Assembly (NCBI RefSeq): GCF_012927045.1
Contig: NZ_JABBFW010000021.1
Span: 1-64,000, forward strand
Source: Azohydromonas caseinilytica
Lineage (GTDB): Bacteria > Pseudomonadota > Gammaproteobacteria > Burkholderiales > Burkholderiaceae_C
Reading direction: 5' to 3'
Length of the DNA stretch: 64,000 bases
The notes under the pieces are model-generated. The model did no database searches. It saw only the letters and a program-made list of their open reading frames with translations, and was not told the DNA's origin. A program made the translations under genes and the position numbers. Shown here piece after piece: positions 43,428 to 52,219 of the stretch; positions within the stretch are counted from its first letter, which is position 1; each line of letters starts with the position of its first letter.

Positions 43428-44087
43428 ATGGATGAGCTGCTGAGCCGCTCCTGGCAACGGGCCTGGGGCGCCGTGAGCGGCGCCGAGGGCCACGCGCTGC
43501 GCGATGCCCTGGCCATGGCCTATGCCTGCGGTGGCCGCCACTACCACACGCTGCAGCACCTGCGGGAGACCGTGGCGCTGCTGGAGCCCGCGCTGCCGCT
43601 GGCGTGGCACCCGGCCGAGGTCGAGGTGGCGCTGTGGTTCCACGATGCCGTGTACGACCCCCGTGCCGGCGACAACGAGGCGCGCAGCGCCGAATGGGCG
43701 CGCGAGGCGCTGGGCGCGGCCGGGGTCGATGCGGTGGTGGGCGGGCGCGTGGCCGCGCTGATCCTGGCCACCCGCCACGAGGCCCTGCCCGCCACGCCGG
43801 ACGCGCGGCTGCTGCTGGACGCGGACCTGGCCATCCTCGGCGCCACGCCGGCGCGCTTCGACGAGTACGAGCGGCAGGTGCGCCAGGAGTACGCCTGGGT
43901 GCCGGAGGAGCGCTTCAGGACGGGCCGGCGCGCGCTGCTGCAGCGCCTGCTGGAGCGCCCGGCGCTGTACGCCACCGACCACTTCAGGCAGCGCTTCGAG
44001 GCGCCGGCGCGCGCCAACCTGGCGCGCTCGCTGGCGCGCCTGGCCGGCTCCGACGACGCAGGCCGGGGCGCCGCACCGCAGAAGTGA
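43428..44087 (+). CDS. HD-domain-like metal-dependent hydrolase
   Basis: The 219-residue protein has RHYHTLQHLRETVALL, ALWFHDAVYDPRAGDNEARS and LLLDADLAILGATPARFDEY. This is the pattern of the predicted HD-superfamily phosphohydrolases (COG4339 type). His, HD and Asp residues would bind a metal. There is no signal peptide. Its substrate is unknown and it has no clear link to the neighbouring uronate genes; it diverges from the lyase gene. Confidence 0.78.
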   Translation: MDELLSRSWQRAWGAVSGAEGHALRDALAMAYACGGRHYHTLQHLRETVALLEPALPLAWHPAEVEVALWFHDAVYDPRAGDNEARSAEWAREALGAAGVDAVVGGRVAALILATRHEALPATPDARLLLDADLAILGATPARFDEYERQVRQEYAWVPEERFRTGRRALLQRLLERPALYATDHFRQRFEAPARANLARSLARLAGSDDAGRGAAPQK

Positions 44088-44199
44088 GCCGGGCCGGGCG
44101 GTCTTGAACGCGGCCCGGGGTGCCCGGTGGGGGCAATGCCGGGCGCCGGGGCGGGGCGCCGCCACAATCGCCGCTCCACCCGATGCGAGGAGGCGAGCG

Positions 44200-44745
44200 A
44201 TGTCCCATTCCTCCATGGCGCTGCGCGGCGGCCTCGGGGCCTTGGCCCTGCTGCTGGCCGGCTGCGGCAGCCTGCAGCCCGGCCCATCCGCGCCCGAGGT
44301 GCCGGACCCGTTGAAGCCTCCGGCCAACGAGCAGCTGGCGCTGCGGGTGCCGGCGCGGGGCGTGCAGGTCTACGAGTGCCGCCTCAAGGCCAACGCCCAG
44401 GGCTACGAGTGGGCCCTCGTCGCGCCCGAGGCCGAGCTGTTCGACACGCGCGGCCGGCGCATCGGCCGCCACTACGTCGGCCCGCACTGGGAGGCCGACG
44501 ACGGCAGCCGCGTCGCCGGCATGGTGAAGGAGCGTGCCGACGCGCCCACGCCCGACGCCATTCCCTGGCTGCTGCTCAGCGCCCGCTCCGTGGGCGGGGA
44601 GGGCCTGTTCAGCCGGGTCAGCAGCATCCAGCGCATCCACACCGTGGGGGGCACGGCGCCCAAGTCAGGCTGCTCGGCCGCGCGCACTGGCACCTCGGTG
44701 CGGGTGCCCTACACGGCGGACTACCTGTTCTTCCGTCCGCGCTGA
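44200..44745 (+). CDS. DUF3455 lipoprotein
   Basis: The 181-residue protein has a lipoprotein signal peptide (LALLLAGCGSLQPG, lipobox LAGC with Cys22). The DUF3455 pattern follows: LRVPARGVQVYECRLKA, ALVAPEAELFDTRGRRIGRH, YVGPHWEADDGSRVAGMV, AIPWLLLSARSV and IQRIHTVGGTAPKSGC, ending RVPYTADYLFFRP. The function of this family is unknown. A GAGGAGG ribosome-binding site precedes the ATG. It follows the HD-like gene after a 112-base gap. Confidence 0.82.
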   Translation: MSHSSMALRGGLGALALLLAGCGSLQPGPSAPEVPDPLKPPANEQLALRVPARGVQVYECRLKANAQGYEWALVAPEAELFDTRGRRIGRHYVGPHWEADDGSRVAGMVKERADAPTPDAIPWLLLSARSVGGEGLFSRVSSIQRIHTVGGTAPKSGCSAARTGTSVRVPYTADYLFFRPR

Positions 44746-44838
44746 ATCCGTCCGCCCTCCGCCATCCTCCAGCGCCGGGCCCAGGCCGGCGGGCTACGTG
44801 TTCTCCCCAATCCGGCATGCCTTGTCTTGGTGTGACGC

Positions 44839-44860
44839 TAGTTGTACGATGACCGACAAC
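44839..44860. promoter_or_regulatory. Uronate-type operator upstream of the receptor-gudD cluster
   Basis: On the plus strand TAGTTGTACGA, TGACC, GACAAC. Reverse strand reads GTTGTCGGTCATCGTACAAC then TA, nearly identical in its centre to the pectate lyase site, and its two ends are those of the udh operator. It lies about 150 bases upstream of the receptor gene at 45008. Confidence 0.6.
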
Positions 44861-45007
44861 AGACACATGTTCTCGGGCGCAACCCGGTCCAGGCATTCAC
44901 GGCTGCGGCCGATGATGTCCGGCCGGGCGTCGGGGAGCGCGCGCCCGGAAGGCGCGGGTGACCCGCAGCCAGCCAGCGTTCCGGTCCGGATCAAGGAGAC
45001 AACCCCA

Positions 45008-45982
45008 ATGCTTCGTCGAACCCTGTTGAGCGTTGCCACCGCCGCGGCAGCCTTGTGCGTCGCCGGCCCCGTCCTGGCGCAGGCCTGGCCGGCCAAGCCG
45101 GTGACGATGGTGGTGCCGTTCCCGCCCGGCGGATCGACCGACATGATCGCCCGCACCCTGGCCTCGGGCCTGCAGGCAAGGCTGGGCCAGACCTTCATCG
45201 TGGACAACAAGGCCGGCGCCACCGGCACCATCGGCGCGGCGCAGGTGAAGCGCGCACCGGCCGACGGCTACACGCTGCTGGTGGCCTCGCTGGGCCCGTA
45301 CGTGATCGCGCCGCACCTGCTCAAGAACGTGCCCTACGACGCGACCAAGGACTTCGACTACATCACGGTGGCGGTGCAGGCGCCCAACGTGCTGGTGGTG
45401 CCGGCGGCCTCGTCCTACAAGACCGTGGCCGACCTGCTGGCCGCGCTCAAGAAGGACCCGGGCAAGCTCACCTTCGCCTCCTCGGGCAACGGCTCCTCGG
45501 ACCACCTCACGGCCGAGCTGTTCTGGGCCCAGACCGGCACCCAGGCCTCGCACGTGCCCTACAAGGGCGGCGCCCCGGCCATCACCGACCTGCTGGGCGC
45601 GGTGGTGGACGCCTCGTTCCAGAACATCAACGCCGTGATCCAGCACATCAACGCCGGCAAGCTGCGCGCGCTGGCCGTCACCGGCGACAAGCGCGCCGCG
45701 CTGCTGCCGCAGGTGCCCACGCTGGGCGAGGCGGGCGTCAAGGGCGTGGACGTGTACTCCTGGCAGGCCGTGGCCGGCCCCAAGGGCCTGCCCGCCGACG
45801 TGAAGACCAAGCTCGCCAGCAACATCGCCGCGGTGCTCAACGAGCCCGCGGTGAAGGGCAAGCTCACCGAGCAGGGCTTCGAGATCGTGGCCAACACGCC
45901 CGAGCAGTTCGCCAGGTTCCAGGCCGCCGAGTACGCGCGCTGGAAGAACGTGATCGAGACACGAAAGATCACGGCCGACTGA
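45008..45982 (+). CDS. Bug/TctC-family periplasmic receptor 2 (aldarate cluster)
   Basis: The 324-residue protein has a signal peptide ([20 protein letters not shown] then [13 protein letters not shown]). [36 protein letters not shown] and [18 protein letters not shown] are Bug signatures. AAGGAGAC precedes the ATG. It opens the plus-strand run with gudD 89 bases downstream and has the shared operator motif upstream, so an aldarate or uronate ligand (glucarate, galactarate) is plausible. It has no TctAB genes nearby; Bug receptors can work with distant permeases. Confidence 0.9.
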   Translation: MLRRTLLSVATAAAALCVAGPVLAQAWPAKPVTMVVPFPPGGSTDMIARTLASGLQARLGQTFIVDNKAGATGTIGAAQVKRAPADGYTLLVASLGPYVIAPHLLKNVPYDATKDFDYITVAVQAPNVLVVPAASSYKTVADLLAALKKDPGKLTFASSGNGSSDHLTAELFWAQTGTQASHVPYKGGAPAITDLLGAVVDASFQNINAVIQHINAGKLRALAVTGDKRAALLPQVPTLGEAGVKGVDVYSWQAVAGPKGLPADVKTKLASNIAAVLNEPAVKGKLTEQGFEIVANTPEQFARFQAAEYARWKNVIETRKITAD

Positions 45983-46071
45983 GGCGCCACCTTGCCGTGC
46001 CGGGGCCGGCCGCCAGGGCTGCCCGGCCCGCCGCATCCCCCCGGTTTTCGCCGCCCCAACGTGGATTCCCG

Positions 46072-47400
46072 ATGAGCACCACCCCCACCGTCACTTCCCT
46101 GCAGGCCATTCCCGTCGCCGGGCGCGACAGCATGCTGCTCAACCTCAGCGGCGCGCATGCCCCGTACTTCACGCGCAACCTGCTCGTGCTCACCGACAGC
46201 GCCGGGCGCACCGGCGTGGGCGAGGTCCCCGGCGGCGAGGCCATCCGCCAGACGCTCGAAGACGCGCGCGAGCTGGTCGTGGGCCGCAAGCTCGGCGACT
46301 GGCAGGCCGTGCTCACCGAGATCCGCACCCGCTTCGCCGACCGCGACGCCGGCGGGCGGGGACTGCAGACCTTCGACCTGCGCACCACCATCCACGCCGT
46401 CACGGCCGTGGAGTCGGCGCTGCTGGACCTGCTGGGCCAGGAGCTGGAAGTGCCGGTGTGCGCGCTGCTGGGCGAGGGCCAGCAGCGCGACGCGGTGCCG
46501 ATGCTGGGCTACCTGTTCTACATCGGCGACCGCAACAAGACCGATCTGCCCTACGACAGCGCGCCCGACGCCGACGACGAGTGGCTGCGCATCCGCCACG
46601 AGGCGGCGATGACGCCCGAAGCCGTGGTGAAGCTGGCCGAGGCCGCGCAGGCGCGCTACGGCTTCCAGGACTTCAAGCTCAAGGGCGGCGTGCTGCGCGG
46701 CGAGGAGGAGGTCGAGGCCATCAAGGCGCTCAAGGCGCGCTTTCCGGATGCGCGCATCACGCTCGACCCCAACGGCGGCTGGCTGCTGAAAGACGCGATC
46801 CGCCTCATGCGCGACATGCACGGCGTGCTGGCCTATGCCGAGGACCCCTGCGGCGCCGAGGGCGGCTTCTCCGGCCGCGAGGTGATGGCCGAGTTCCGCC
46901 GCGCCACGGGGCTGCCCACGGCCACCAACATGATCGCCACCGACTGGCGCCAGTTCGTGCACTCGCTGGTGCTGCAGTCGGTGGACATCCCGCTGGCCGA
47001 CCCGCACTTCTGGACCATGCAGGGCGCCGTGCGCGTGGGCCAGACCTGCCGCGATTTCGGCCTGACCTGGGGCTCGCACTCCAACAACCACTTCGACGTC
47101 TCGCTGGCGATGTTCACGCACGCCGCCGCCGCGGTGCCGGGCCGGGTGACGGCCATCGACACGCACTGGATCTGGCAGGACGGGCAGTTCCTGACCAAGC
47201 AGCCGCTGCGCATCGTCGGCGGCGAGGTGGCGGTGCCGAAGAAGCCGGGCCTGGGCGTGGAGCTGGACATGGACGCCGTGATGAAGGCCAACGCCCTGTA
47301 CCAGCAGCACGGGCTGGGCGCGCGCGACGACGCCATCGCCATGCAGTACCTGATCCCGGGCTGGACCTTCGACAACAAGCGGCCCTGCCTGGTGCGCTGA
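46072..47400 (+). CDS. gudD: Glucarate dehydratase
   Basis: This 442-residue enolase-superfamily enzyme is close to the E. coli GudD length. Catalytic and metal-binding stretches are visible: [17 protein letters not shown] with the KxK pair, [10 protein letters not shown] (metal Asp), [13 protein letters not shown] (Glu), [14 protein letters not shown] (Asn) and [10 protein letters not shown] with the catalytic His. The enzyme removes water from D-glucarate to give 5-keto-4-deoxyglucarate, the same product as GarD from galactarate. It sits between the Bug receptor and the aldolase gene. A terminator-like hairpin follows its stop. Confidence 0.94.
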   Translation: MSTTPTVTSLQAIPVAGRDSMLLNLSGAHAPYFTRNLLVLTDSAGRTGVGEVPGGEAIRQTLEDARELVVGRKLGDWQAVLTEIRTRFADRDAGGRGLQTFDLRTTIHAVTAVESALLDLLGQELEVPVCALLGEGQQRDAVPMLGYLFYIGDRNKTDLPYDSAPDADDEWLRIRHEAAMTPEAVVKLAEAAQARYGFQDFKLKGGVLRGEEEVEAIKALKARFPDARITLDPNGGWLLKDAIRLMRDMHGVLAYAEDPCGAEGGFSGREVMAEFRRATGLPTATNMIATDWRQFVHSLVLQSVDIPLADPHFWTMQGAVRVGQTCRDFGLTWGSHSNNHFDVSLAMFTHAAAAVPGRVTAIDTHWIWQDGQFLTKQPLRIVGGEVAVPKKPGLGVELDMDAVMKANALYQQHGLGARDDAIAMQYLIPGWTFDNKRPCLVR

Positions 47401-47410
47401 CAGCTTGCCC

Positions 47411-47449
47411 GCGCCGCCGCTGGGCCGCAGCCCGCGGCGGCGCCTTTTT
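47411..47449 (+). terminator. Terminator-like hairpin between gudD and the aldolase gene
   Basis: GCGCCGCCGC at 47411-47420 pairs with GCGGCGGCGC at 47434-47443 and is followed by TTTTT at 47445-47449. It has the form of an intrinsic terminator 11 bases past the gudD stop. It lies within the apparent operon, so it may attenuate transcription of the downstream genes. Confidence 0.75.
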
Positions 47450-47512
47450 CACCCACTCACGACCCCGCCTGAAACCTCACTCAGGCCACCGAACCCCAAG
47501 GCTGGAGATGCC

Positions 47513-48307
47513 ATGAGAGAAAACCGTTTGCGCTCGCTGTGGAAGTCCGGGGGCGCCGCCGTCAACGGCTGGCTCGCCATCCCCAACGGCTTTGCCGCGG
47601 AAGTCATGGCCCACCAGGGCTGGGACACGCTGACCATCGACGTGCAGCACGGCGTGGTGGACTACCAGGCCATGGTGCAGATGATGCAGGCCATCTCCAC
47701 CACCGACACCGTGCCGGTGGTGCGCGCGCCCTGGCTGGAGCCGGGCATCCTGATGAAGATCCTTGACGCGGGCGCCTACGGCGTGATCTGCCCGATGGTC
47801 AACACGCGCGAGGACGCGCAGAAGCTCGTGGCCTACACGAGCTACGCCCCGCGCGGCGTGCGCAGCTTCGGCCCGGTGCGCGCGCTGTACTACGGCGGCG
47901 CCGACTACCCCGAGCACGCCAACGACACCGTCGTGCGCTTCGCCATGATCGAGACCGCCCAGGCGCTGGACAACCTGGACGACATCCTCTCGGTCGAAGG
48001 GCTGGACGCCATCTACATCGGCCCCTCGGACCTGTCGCTGTCGCTGGGCTGCAAGCCCACCTTCGACGACCTGGACCCGAAGGCGGCGCAGGCCGTGGAC
48101 CACATCCTGGAGCGTGCCAAGGCGCACGGCGTGGTCGCGGGCATCCACAACGGCCGCACCGACGTGGCGCTGGCGCGCATCGCCAAGGGCTTCCAGTTCG
48201 TCACGATCAGCTCGGATGCGCGGCTGCTGGCTTCGGGGTCGCAGCAGATCCTGAAGGAGATGCGGGCGCAACCGGTGGCGCAGCCTCCGGCCTCGGGCAC
48301 GTACTGA
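47513..48307 (+). CDS. HpcH/HpaI-type aldolase (5-keto-4-deoxyglucarate aldolase-like)
   Basis: The 264-residue class II pyruvate aldolase barrel has NGWLAIPNGFAAEVMAHQGW, DTLTIDVQHGVVDYQAMVQM, GVICPMVNTREDAQ, MIETAQALDNLDDIL with the metal Glu, and GLDAIYIGPSDLSLSLG with the metal Asp. Between gudD and garR, it most likely cleaves 5-keto-4-deoxyglucarate to pyruvate and tartronate semialdehyde (GarL activity). Related family members act on 2-keto-3-deoxyrhamnonate or HHED, so the context carries the assignment. The start at 47513 follows GGAGATGCC. Confidence 0.85.
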   Translation: MRENRLRSLWKSGGAAVNGWLAIPNGFAAEVMAHQGWDTLTIDVQHGVVDYQAMVQMMQAISTTDTVPVVRAPWLEPGILMKILDAGAYGVICPMVNTREDAQKLVAYTSYAPRGVRSFGPVRALYYGGADYPEHANDTVVRFAMIETAQALDNLDDILSVEGLDAIYIGPSDLSLSLGCKPTFDDLDPKAAQAVDHILERAKAHGVVAGIHNGRTDVALARIAKGFQFVTISSDARLLASGSQQILKEMRAQPVAQPPASGTY

Positions 48308-48324
48308 TCGCGGCAAGAAGGATG

Positions 48325-48400
48325 CCGTTCGGGCTGAGCCTGTCGAAGCCTTGTTGCCCGGCCGGGCGGCAGGCCCTTCGACACGCTCAGGGCGAACGGT
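48325..48400. repeat. Inverted repeat CCGTTCGGGCTGAGC/TCGAAGG family
   Basis: Left arm at 48325-48350 starts CCGTTCGGGCTGAGCCTGTC; right arm at 48374-48400 ends CTCAGGGCGAACGG. The arms are largely complementary around a 23-base loop. It lies between the aldolase and garR genes and probably folds into a long hairpin in mRNA. Same family as 1335-1429. Confidence 0.65.
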
Positions 48401-48447
48401 GAACCGGAACCCTCTTTCCTCTCTCGTTTGGTAGCAAAGGAAACCTC

Positions 48448-49353
48448 ATGAACATCGGATTCATCGGCCTGGGCATCATGGGCACGCCCATGGCGCTGCA
48501 CCTCGTCAACGCCGGGCACCAGCTCTTCGTCAACACCGTGGGCAACGTGCCCGAGGCCGTCACCGCGGCGGGCGCCAAGGTCTGCGCCAACGCGGCCGAG
48601 GTCACGCGCCAGTCCGAGATCGTCTTCACCATGGTGCCGGACACGCCGGACGTGGAAGCCGTGCTGTTCGGCGAGAACGGCGTGGCCAGCGCGCTGCAGG
48701 CCGGCGCCGGCGGTCAGCGCAAGGTGATCGTGGACATGAGCTCCATCTCGCCGATGGCCACCAAGACCTTCGCGCAGAAGATCAACGCGCTGGGCGCCGA
48801 CTACATCGACGCGCCGGTCTCCGGCGGCGAGGTGGGCGCCAAGGCGGCGTCGCTGACCATCATGTGCGGCGGCGACGAGGCGGTGTTCGAGAAGGTGCGC
48901 CCGCTGCTGGAGAAGATGGGCAAGAACATCACGCTGGTGGGCGGCAACGGCGACGGCCAGACCACCAAGGTGGCCAACCAGATCATCGTGGCGCTGAACA
49001 TCGCCGCCGTGGGCGAGGCGCTGATCTTCGCCAGCAAGGCCGGCGCCGATCCGGCCAAGGTGCGCCAGGCGCTGATGGGCGGCTTCGCCTCCAGCCGCAT
49101 CCTGGAGGTGCACGGCGAGCGCATGATCAAGCGCACCTTCGACCCGGGCTTCCGCATCAAGCTGCACCAGAAGGACCTGGGCCTGGCGCTGCAGGGCGCG
49201 CGCGAGCTGGGCCTGGCCCTGCCGCAGACCGCCAACGCCGCGCAGCTGATGCAGGTGCTGGCCGCCAACGGCATGGCCGACCTGGACCACTCGGCGCTGG
49301 TGCGGGCGCTGGAGATCATGGGCAACCATGAGGTGGCGCAGAAGGCGGAGTGA
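48448..49353 (+). CDS. garR: 2-hydroxy-3-oxopropionate (tartronate semialdehyde) reductase
   Basis: The 301-residue beta-hydroxyacid dehydrogenase starts NIGFIGLGIMGTPMALHLVN, a Rossmann motif at residues 2-21. DAPVSGGEVGAKAASLTIMC, TLVGGNGDGQTTKVANQIIV (catalytic Lys) and FDPGFRIKLHQKDLGLALQ are characteristic of GarR/GlxR. It reduces tartronate semialdehyde from the aldolase to D-glycerate with NADH or NADPH. It follows the aldolase gene across a repeat and precedes the glycerate kinase gene across a REP-like element. Confidence 0.93.
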   Translation: MNIGFIGLGIMGTPMALHLVNAGHQLFVNTVGNVPEAVTAAGAKVCANAAEVTRQSEIVFTMVPDTPDVEAVLFGENGVASALQAGAGGQRKVIVDMSSISPMATKTFAQKINALGADYIDAPVSGGEVGAKAASLTIMCGGDEAVFEKVRPLLEKMGKNITLVGGNGDGQTTKVANQIIVALNIAAVGEALIFASKAGADPAKVRQALMGGFASSRILEVHGERMIKRTFDPGFRIKLHQKDLGLALQGARELGLALPQTANAAQLMQVLAANGMADLDHSALVRALEIMGNHEVAQKAE

Positions 49354-49406
49354 GGCTTGTCAGTCTTGCGGCCTCGTGCGCATGGGTGCGCAGGCCGTAG
49401 ACGAAA

Positions 49407-49524
49407 CGTCGTCATTCCCGCGAAAGCGGGAATCCAAGTTCCGCAGCCTCACGTAGTGCCACGCAAAGCCGCCGGCCTGCTGGCCGGCCAAACATGGATG
49501 CCCGCGTACGCGGGCATGACGACT
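49407..49524. repeat. REP-like element between garR and the glycerate kinase gene
   Basis: Left unit GTCATTCCCGCGAAAGCGGG (start about 49411) and inverted right unit GCCCGCGTACGCGGGCATGAC (end about 49522) flank a core of about 70 bases. They are related to the CGTCATTCCCGCG units in the elements at 9269 and 15554 but shorter overall and with a different core. Confidence 0.65.
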
Positions 49525-49607
49525 TGGTTGGCTCACGGCCTGCGCATCGGTGATCGCTGGAGGCCTCCTCTTCAGCGCTTACTGAACCACTGATCAAGGA
49601 CCTGCCC

Positions 49608-50894
49608 ATGACCGCCCCCACCCCCCCCGACCGCCGCCCCCTGCTGCGCCGCATGTTCGAGGCCGCCATCGCCGCCGCGCAGCCGGCGCTGTGCCTGCCG
49701 CCGCACCTGCCGCCCAAGCCGAAAGGCCGCACCATCGTCATCGGCGCCGGTAAGGCCTCGGCCGAGATGGCGCGGGCGCTGGAGCAGCATTGGGACGGCC
49801 CGCTGGAGGGCCTGGTGGTCACGCGCTACGGCTACGAGGTGCCGTGCGAGCGCATCGAGATCGTGCAGGCCGCGCACCCGGTGCCCGACGCCGCCGGGCT
49901 GCGCGCCACCGAGCGCATCCGCGCGCTCGTCACCGGCCTGGGCGCCGACGACCTGGTGATCGCGCTCATCTCCGGCGGCGGCTCCTCGCTGCTGGTGGGG
50001 CCGGCGCCGGGCCTGACGCTGGCCGACAAGCAGGCCGTCAACAAGGCGCTGCTGGCCAGCGGCGCCTCCATCTCCGAGATGAACTGCGTGCGCCGGCACC
50101 TGTCGGCGGTGAAGGGCGGGCGCCTGGCCGCGGCCTGCCATCCGGCCCGGGTGCACACCCTGCTGATCTCCGACGTGCCCGGCGACAACCCGATGGACAT
50201 CGCTTCGGGCCCCACCGTGGGCGACACCACCACCCGCGCCGAGGCACTGGCCATCATCGAGCGCTACCGCATCGAGGTGCCGGCCGCCGTGCGCGAGTGG
50301 CTGCAGCGCGAGGAGAGCGAGAGCGTCAAGCCCGGCGACGAGCGGCTGCAGGGCCACGAGGTGCGCATGATCACCGCGCCGCAGATGGCGCTGGAGGCCG
50401 CGGCGCAGGTGGCGCGCGAGGCGGGCGTGACGCCCTACATCCTGGGCGACAGCCTCGAAGGCGAGGCGCGCGACGTGGGCAAGGTGCTGGCGGGCATCGC
50501 GCGCCAGGTGGCCATTCAGGGCCAGCCCGTTGCCGCGCCCTGCGTGCTGCTCTCCGGCGGCGAGACCACGGTGACGCTGCGCGGCCAGGGCCGCGGCGGG
50601 CGCAACGTGGAATGCCTGCTGTCGATGGCCGTGGCGCTGGATGGCCTGAGCGGCGTGCACGCCCTGGCCGGCGACACCGACGGCGTGGACGGCGTGGAGG
50701 AGATCGCCGGCGCCATCGCCACGCCCGACACCCTGGCGCGCGCCTGGGCCCAGGGCATCAACCCGCGCGCCAGCCTCGACAACAATGACGGCCACGGCTT
50801 CTTCCAGGCCCTGGGCGACTCGGTGGTGACCGGGCCGACGCTGACCAACGTCAACGACTTCCGGGCCATCGTCATCGACCAGCCGGCGGCCTGA
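49608..50894 (+). CDS. Glycerate 2-kinase, MOFRL family
   Basis: The 428-residue protein has an N-terminal DUF4147 domain (TIVIGAGKASAEMARALEQ, LISGGGSSLLVGPAPGL, NCVRRHLSAVKGGRLA) and a C-terminal MOFRL domain (LLSGGETTVTLRGQGRGGRN, AGDTDGVDGVEEIAGAI). This family (TtuD/GckA) phosphorylates D-glycerate to 2-phosphoglycerate, joining glycolysis. It completes the tartronate-semialdehyde route begun by the aldolase and GarR. The 24-base gap to the FMN oxidase gene suggests one operon onward. Confidence 0.93.
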   Translation: MTAPTPPDRRPLLRRMFEAAIAAAQPALCLPPHLPPKPKGRTIVIGAGKASAEMARALEQHWDGPLEGLVVTRYGYEVPCERIEIVQAAHPVPDAAGLRATERIRALVTGLGADDLVIALISGGGSSLLVGPAPGLTLADKQAVNKALLASGASISEMNCVRRHLSAVKGGRLAAACHPARVHTLLISDVPGDNPMDIASGPTVGDTTTRAEALAIIERYRIEVPAAVREWLQREESESVKPGDERLQGHEVRMITAPQMALEAAAQVAREAGVTPYILGDSLEGEARDVGKVLAGIARQVAIQGQPVAAPCVLLSGGETTVTLRGQGRGGRNVECLLSMAVALDGLSGVHALAGDTDGVDGVEEIAGAIATPDTLARAWAQGINPRASLDNNDGHGFFQALGDSVVTGPTLTNVNDFRAIVIDQPAA

Positions 50895-50917
50895 CCGCAG
50901 GACAGGCGCTGCGCTCC

Positions 50918-52219
50918 ATGGCCGTCCAGACCCCGTCCCGCGCCCAGGCCTCCGCCATGCCGGTGGAGCCGGCGGTGGGGGCATCGCCCGAAGCGCCGCC
51001 GGCCGGCGCGCGCGCGCCTGCGGCCTACGTGGCGCCGCGTGCGCTGCAGCGCTTCCTGTGCCTGGACGACTTCGAGCCCGCGGCGCGGGCGCGGCTGCCG
51101 CGTCCCCTGTTCGGCTACGTCTCGGGTGCGACCGAAACCAATGCCTCGCTGCGCGACAACCGCGCCGCGTTCGAGGAGCTGGCCTTCCTGCCGCGCATGC
51201 TGGTGAACGTCGCCGGGCGCGAGCAGTCGGTGGAGCTGTTCGGCACGCGCTATTCGTCTCCCTTCGGCATCGCGCCCATGGGCATCAGCGCGCTCACCGC
51301 CTATCGCGGTGACTTGGCGCAGGCGCGCGCGGCGGCTGCGGCCGGCGTGCCCATGGTGCTGAGCAGTTCCTCGCTCATCCGCATGGAGGAAGTGCTGCAG
51401 CAGGCGCCCGGCACCTGGTTCCAGGCCTACCTGGGGCGCGATCCGCGGGCCACGGCGCGGCTGGTGGAGCGGGTGAAGGCGGCAGGGGCGCCGGTGCTGG
51501 TGGTGACCATCGATTCGGCCGTGGTGCCCAATCGCGAGAACAACGTGCGCAACCGCTTCAAGACGCCGCTGCGGCCGGACCTGCGGCTGCTGTGGGACGG
51601 CGTCACGCATCCGCGCTGGGCGCTGGGCACCTTCCTGCGCACGCTGCTCGTGCACGGCATGCCGCATTTCGAGAACGTGGGCGCCGAGCGCGGCGCGCCG
51701 CTGGTGGCGCGCGACGTGACGCGCGATTTCTCGGGCCGCGAGCACCTGGACTGGGAGGCGCTGCGCGACATCCGCCGCCGCTGGAGCGGGCCGCTGGTGC
51801 TCAAGGGCGTGCTGCATCCCGAGGACGTGAAGCTGGCCCGCGCCGCCGGCGTGGATGGCGTCATCGTCTCCAACCACGGCGGGCGCCAGCTCGACGGCGC
51901 CGTCTCGCCCCTGCGCGTGCTGCCGGCCGTCGCCGAGGCCGCCGGACCCGTGGCGGTGCTGGCCGACAGCGGCTTCCGGCGCGGCACCGACGTGCTCAAG
52001 GCGCTGGCGCTGGGCGCGCGCGCCGTCTTCGTCGGCCGGCCCATGAACTACGCCGCCGCGGTCGGCGGCGAAGCCGGCGTGGCGCATGCGCTGGCGCTGC
52101 TGCGCGCCGAAATCCACGCCGACATGGGGCTGCTGGGCCTGAATCGGCTGGCCGAGCTGGGGCCGCAGCAGCTGTTGCCCATTCACACGAACTACATGAA
52201 CCAAGGAGACAAGCGATGA
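50918..52219 (+). CDS. FMN-dependent alpha-hydroxy-acid oxidase/dehydrogenase
   Basis: The 433-residue TIM barrel of the L-lactate dehydrogenase/glycolate oxidase family has APRALQRFLCLDDFEPAARA, FGYVSGATETNASLRDNRA, SSPFGIAPMGISALTAYRGD, VIVSNHGGRQLDGAVSP (catalytic His about residue 319) and LADSGFRRGTDVLKALALGA. The N-terminal 40 residues are a Pro/Ala-rich extension. It oxidises an L-2-hydroxyacid such as lactate, glycolate, tartronate or mandelate; substrate not identified. Its stop overlaps the next start in ATGA, so it is coupled to a Bug receptor, hinting that the receptor binds the enzyme's substrate or a precursor. Confidence 0.88.
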   Translation: MAVQTPSRAQASAMPVEPAVGASPEAPPAGARAPAAYVAPRALQRFLCLDDFEPAARARLPRPLFGYVSGATETNASLRDNRAAFEELAFLPRMLVNVAGREQSVELFGTRYSSPFGIAPMGISALTAYRGDLAQARAAAAAGVPMVLSSSSLIRMEEVLQQAPGTWFQAYLGRDPRATARLVERVKAAGAPVLVVTIDSAVVPNRENNVRNRFKTPLRPDLRLLWDGVTHPRWALGTFLRTLLVHGMPHFENVGAERGAPLVARDVTRDFSGREHLDWEALRDIRRRWSGPLVLKGVLHPEDVKLARAAGVDGVIVSNHGGRQLDGAVSPLRVLPAVAEAAGPVAVLADSGFRRGTDVLKALALGARAVFVGRPMNYAAAVGGEAGVAHALALLRAEIHADMGLLGLNRLAELGPQQLLPIHTNYMNQGDKR

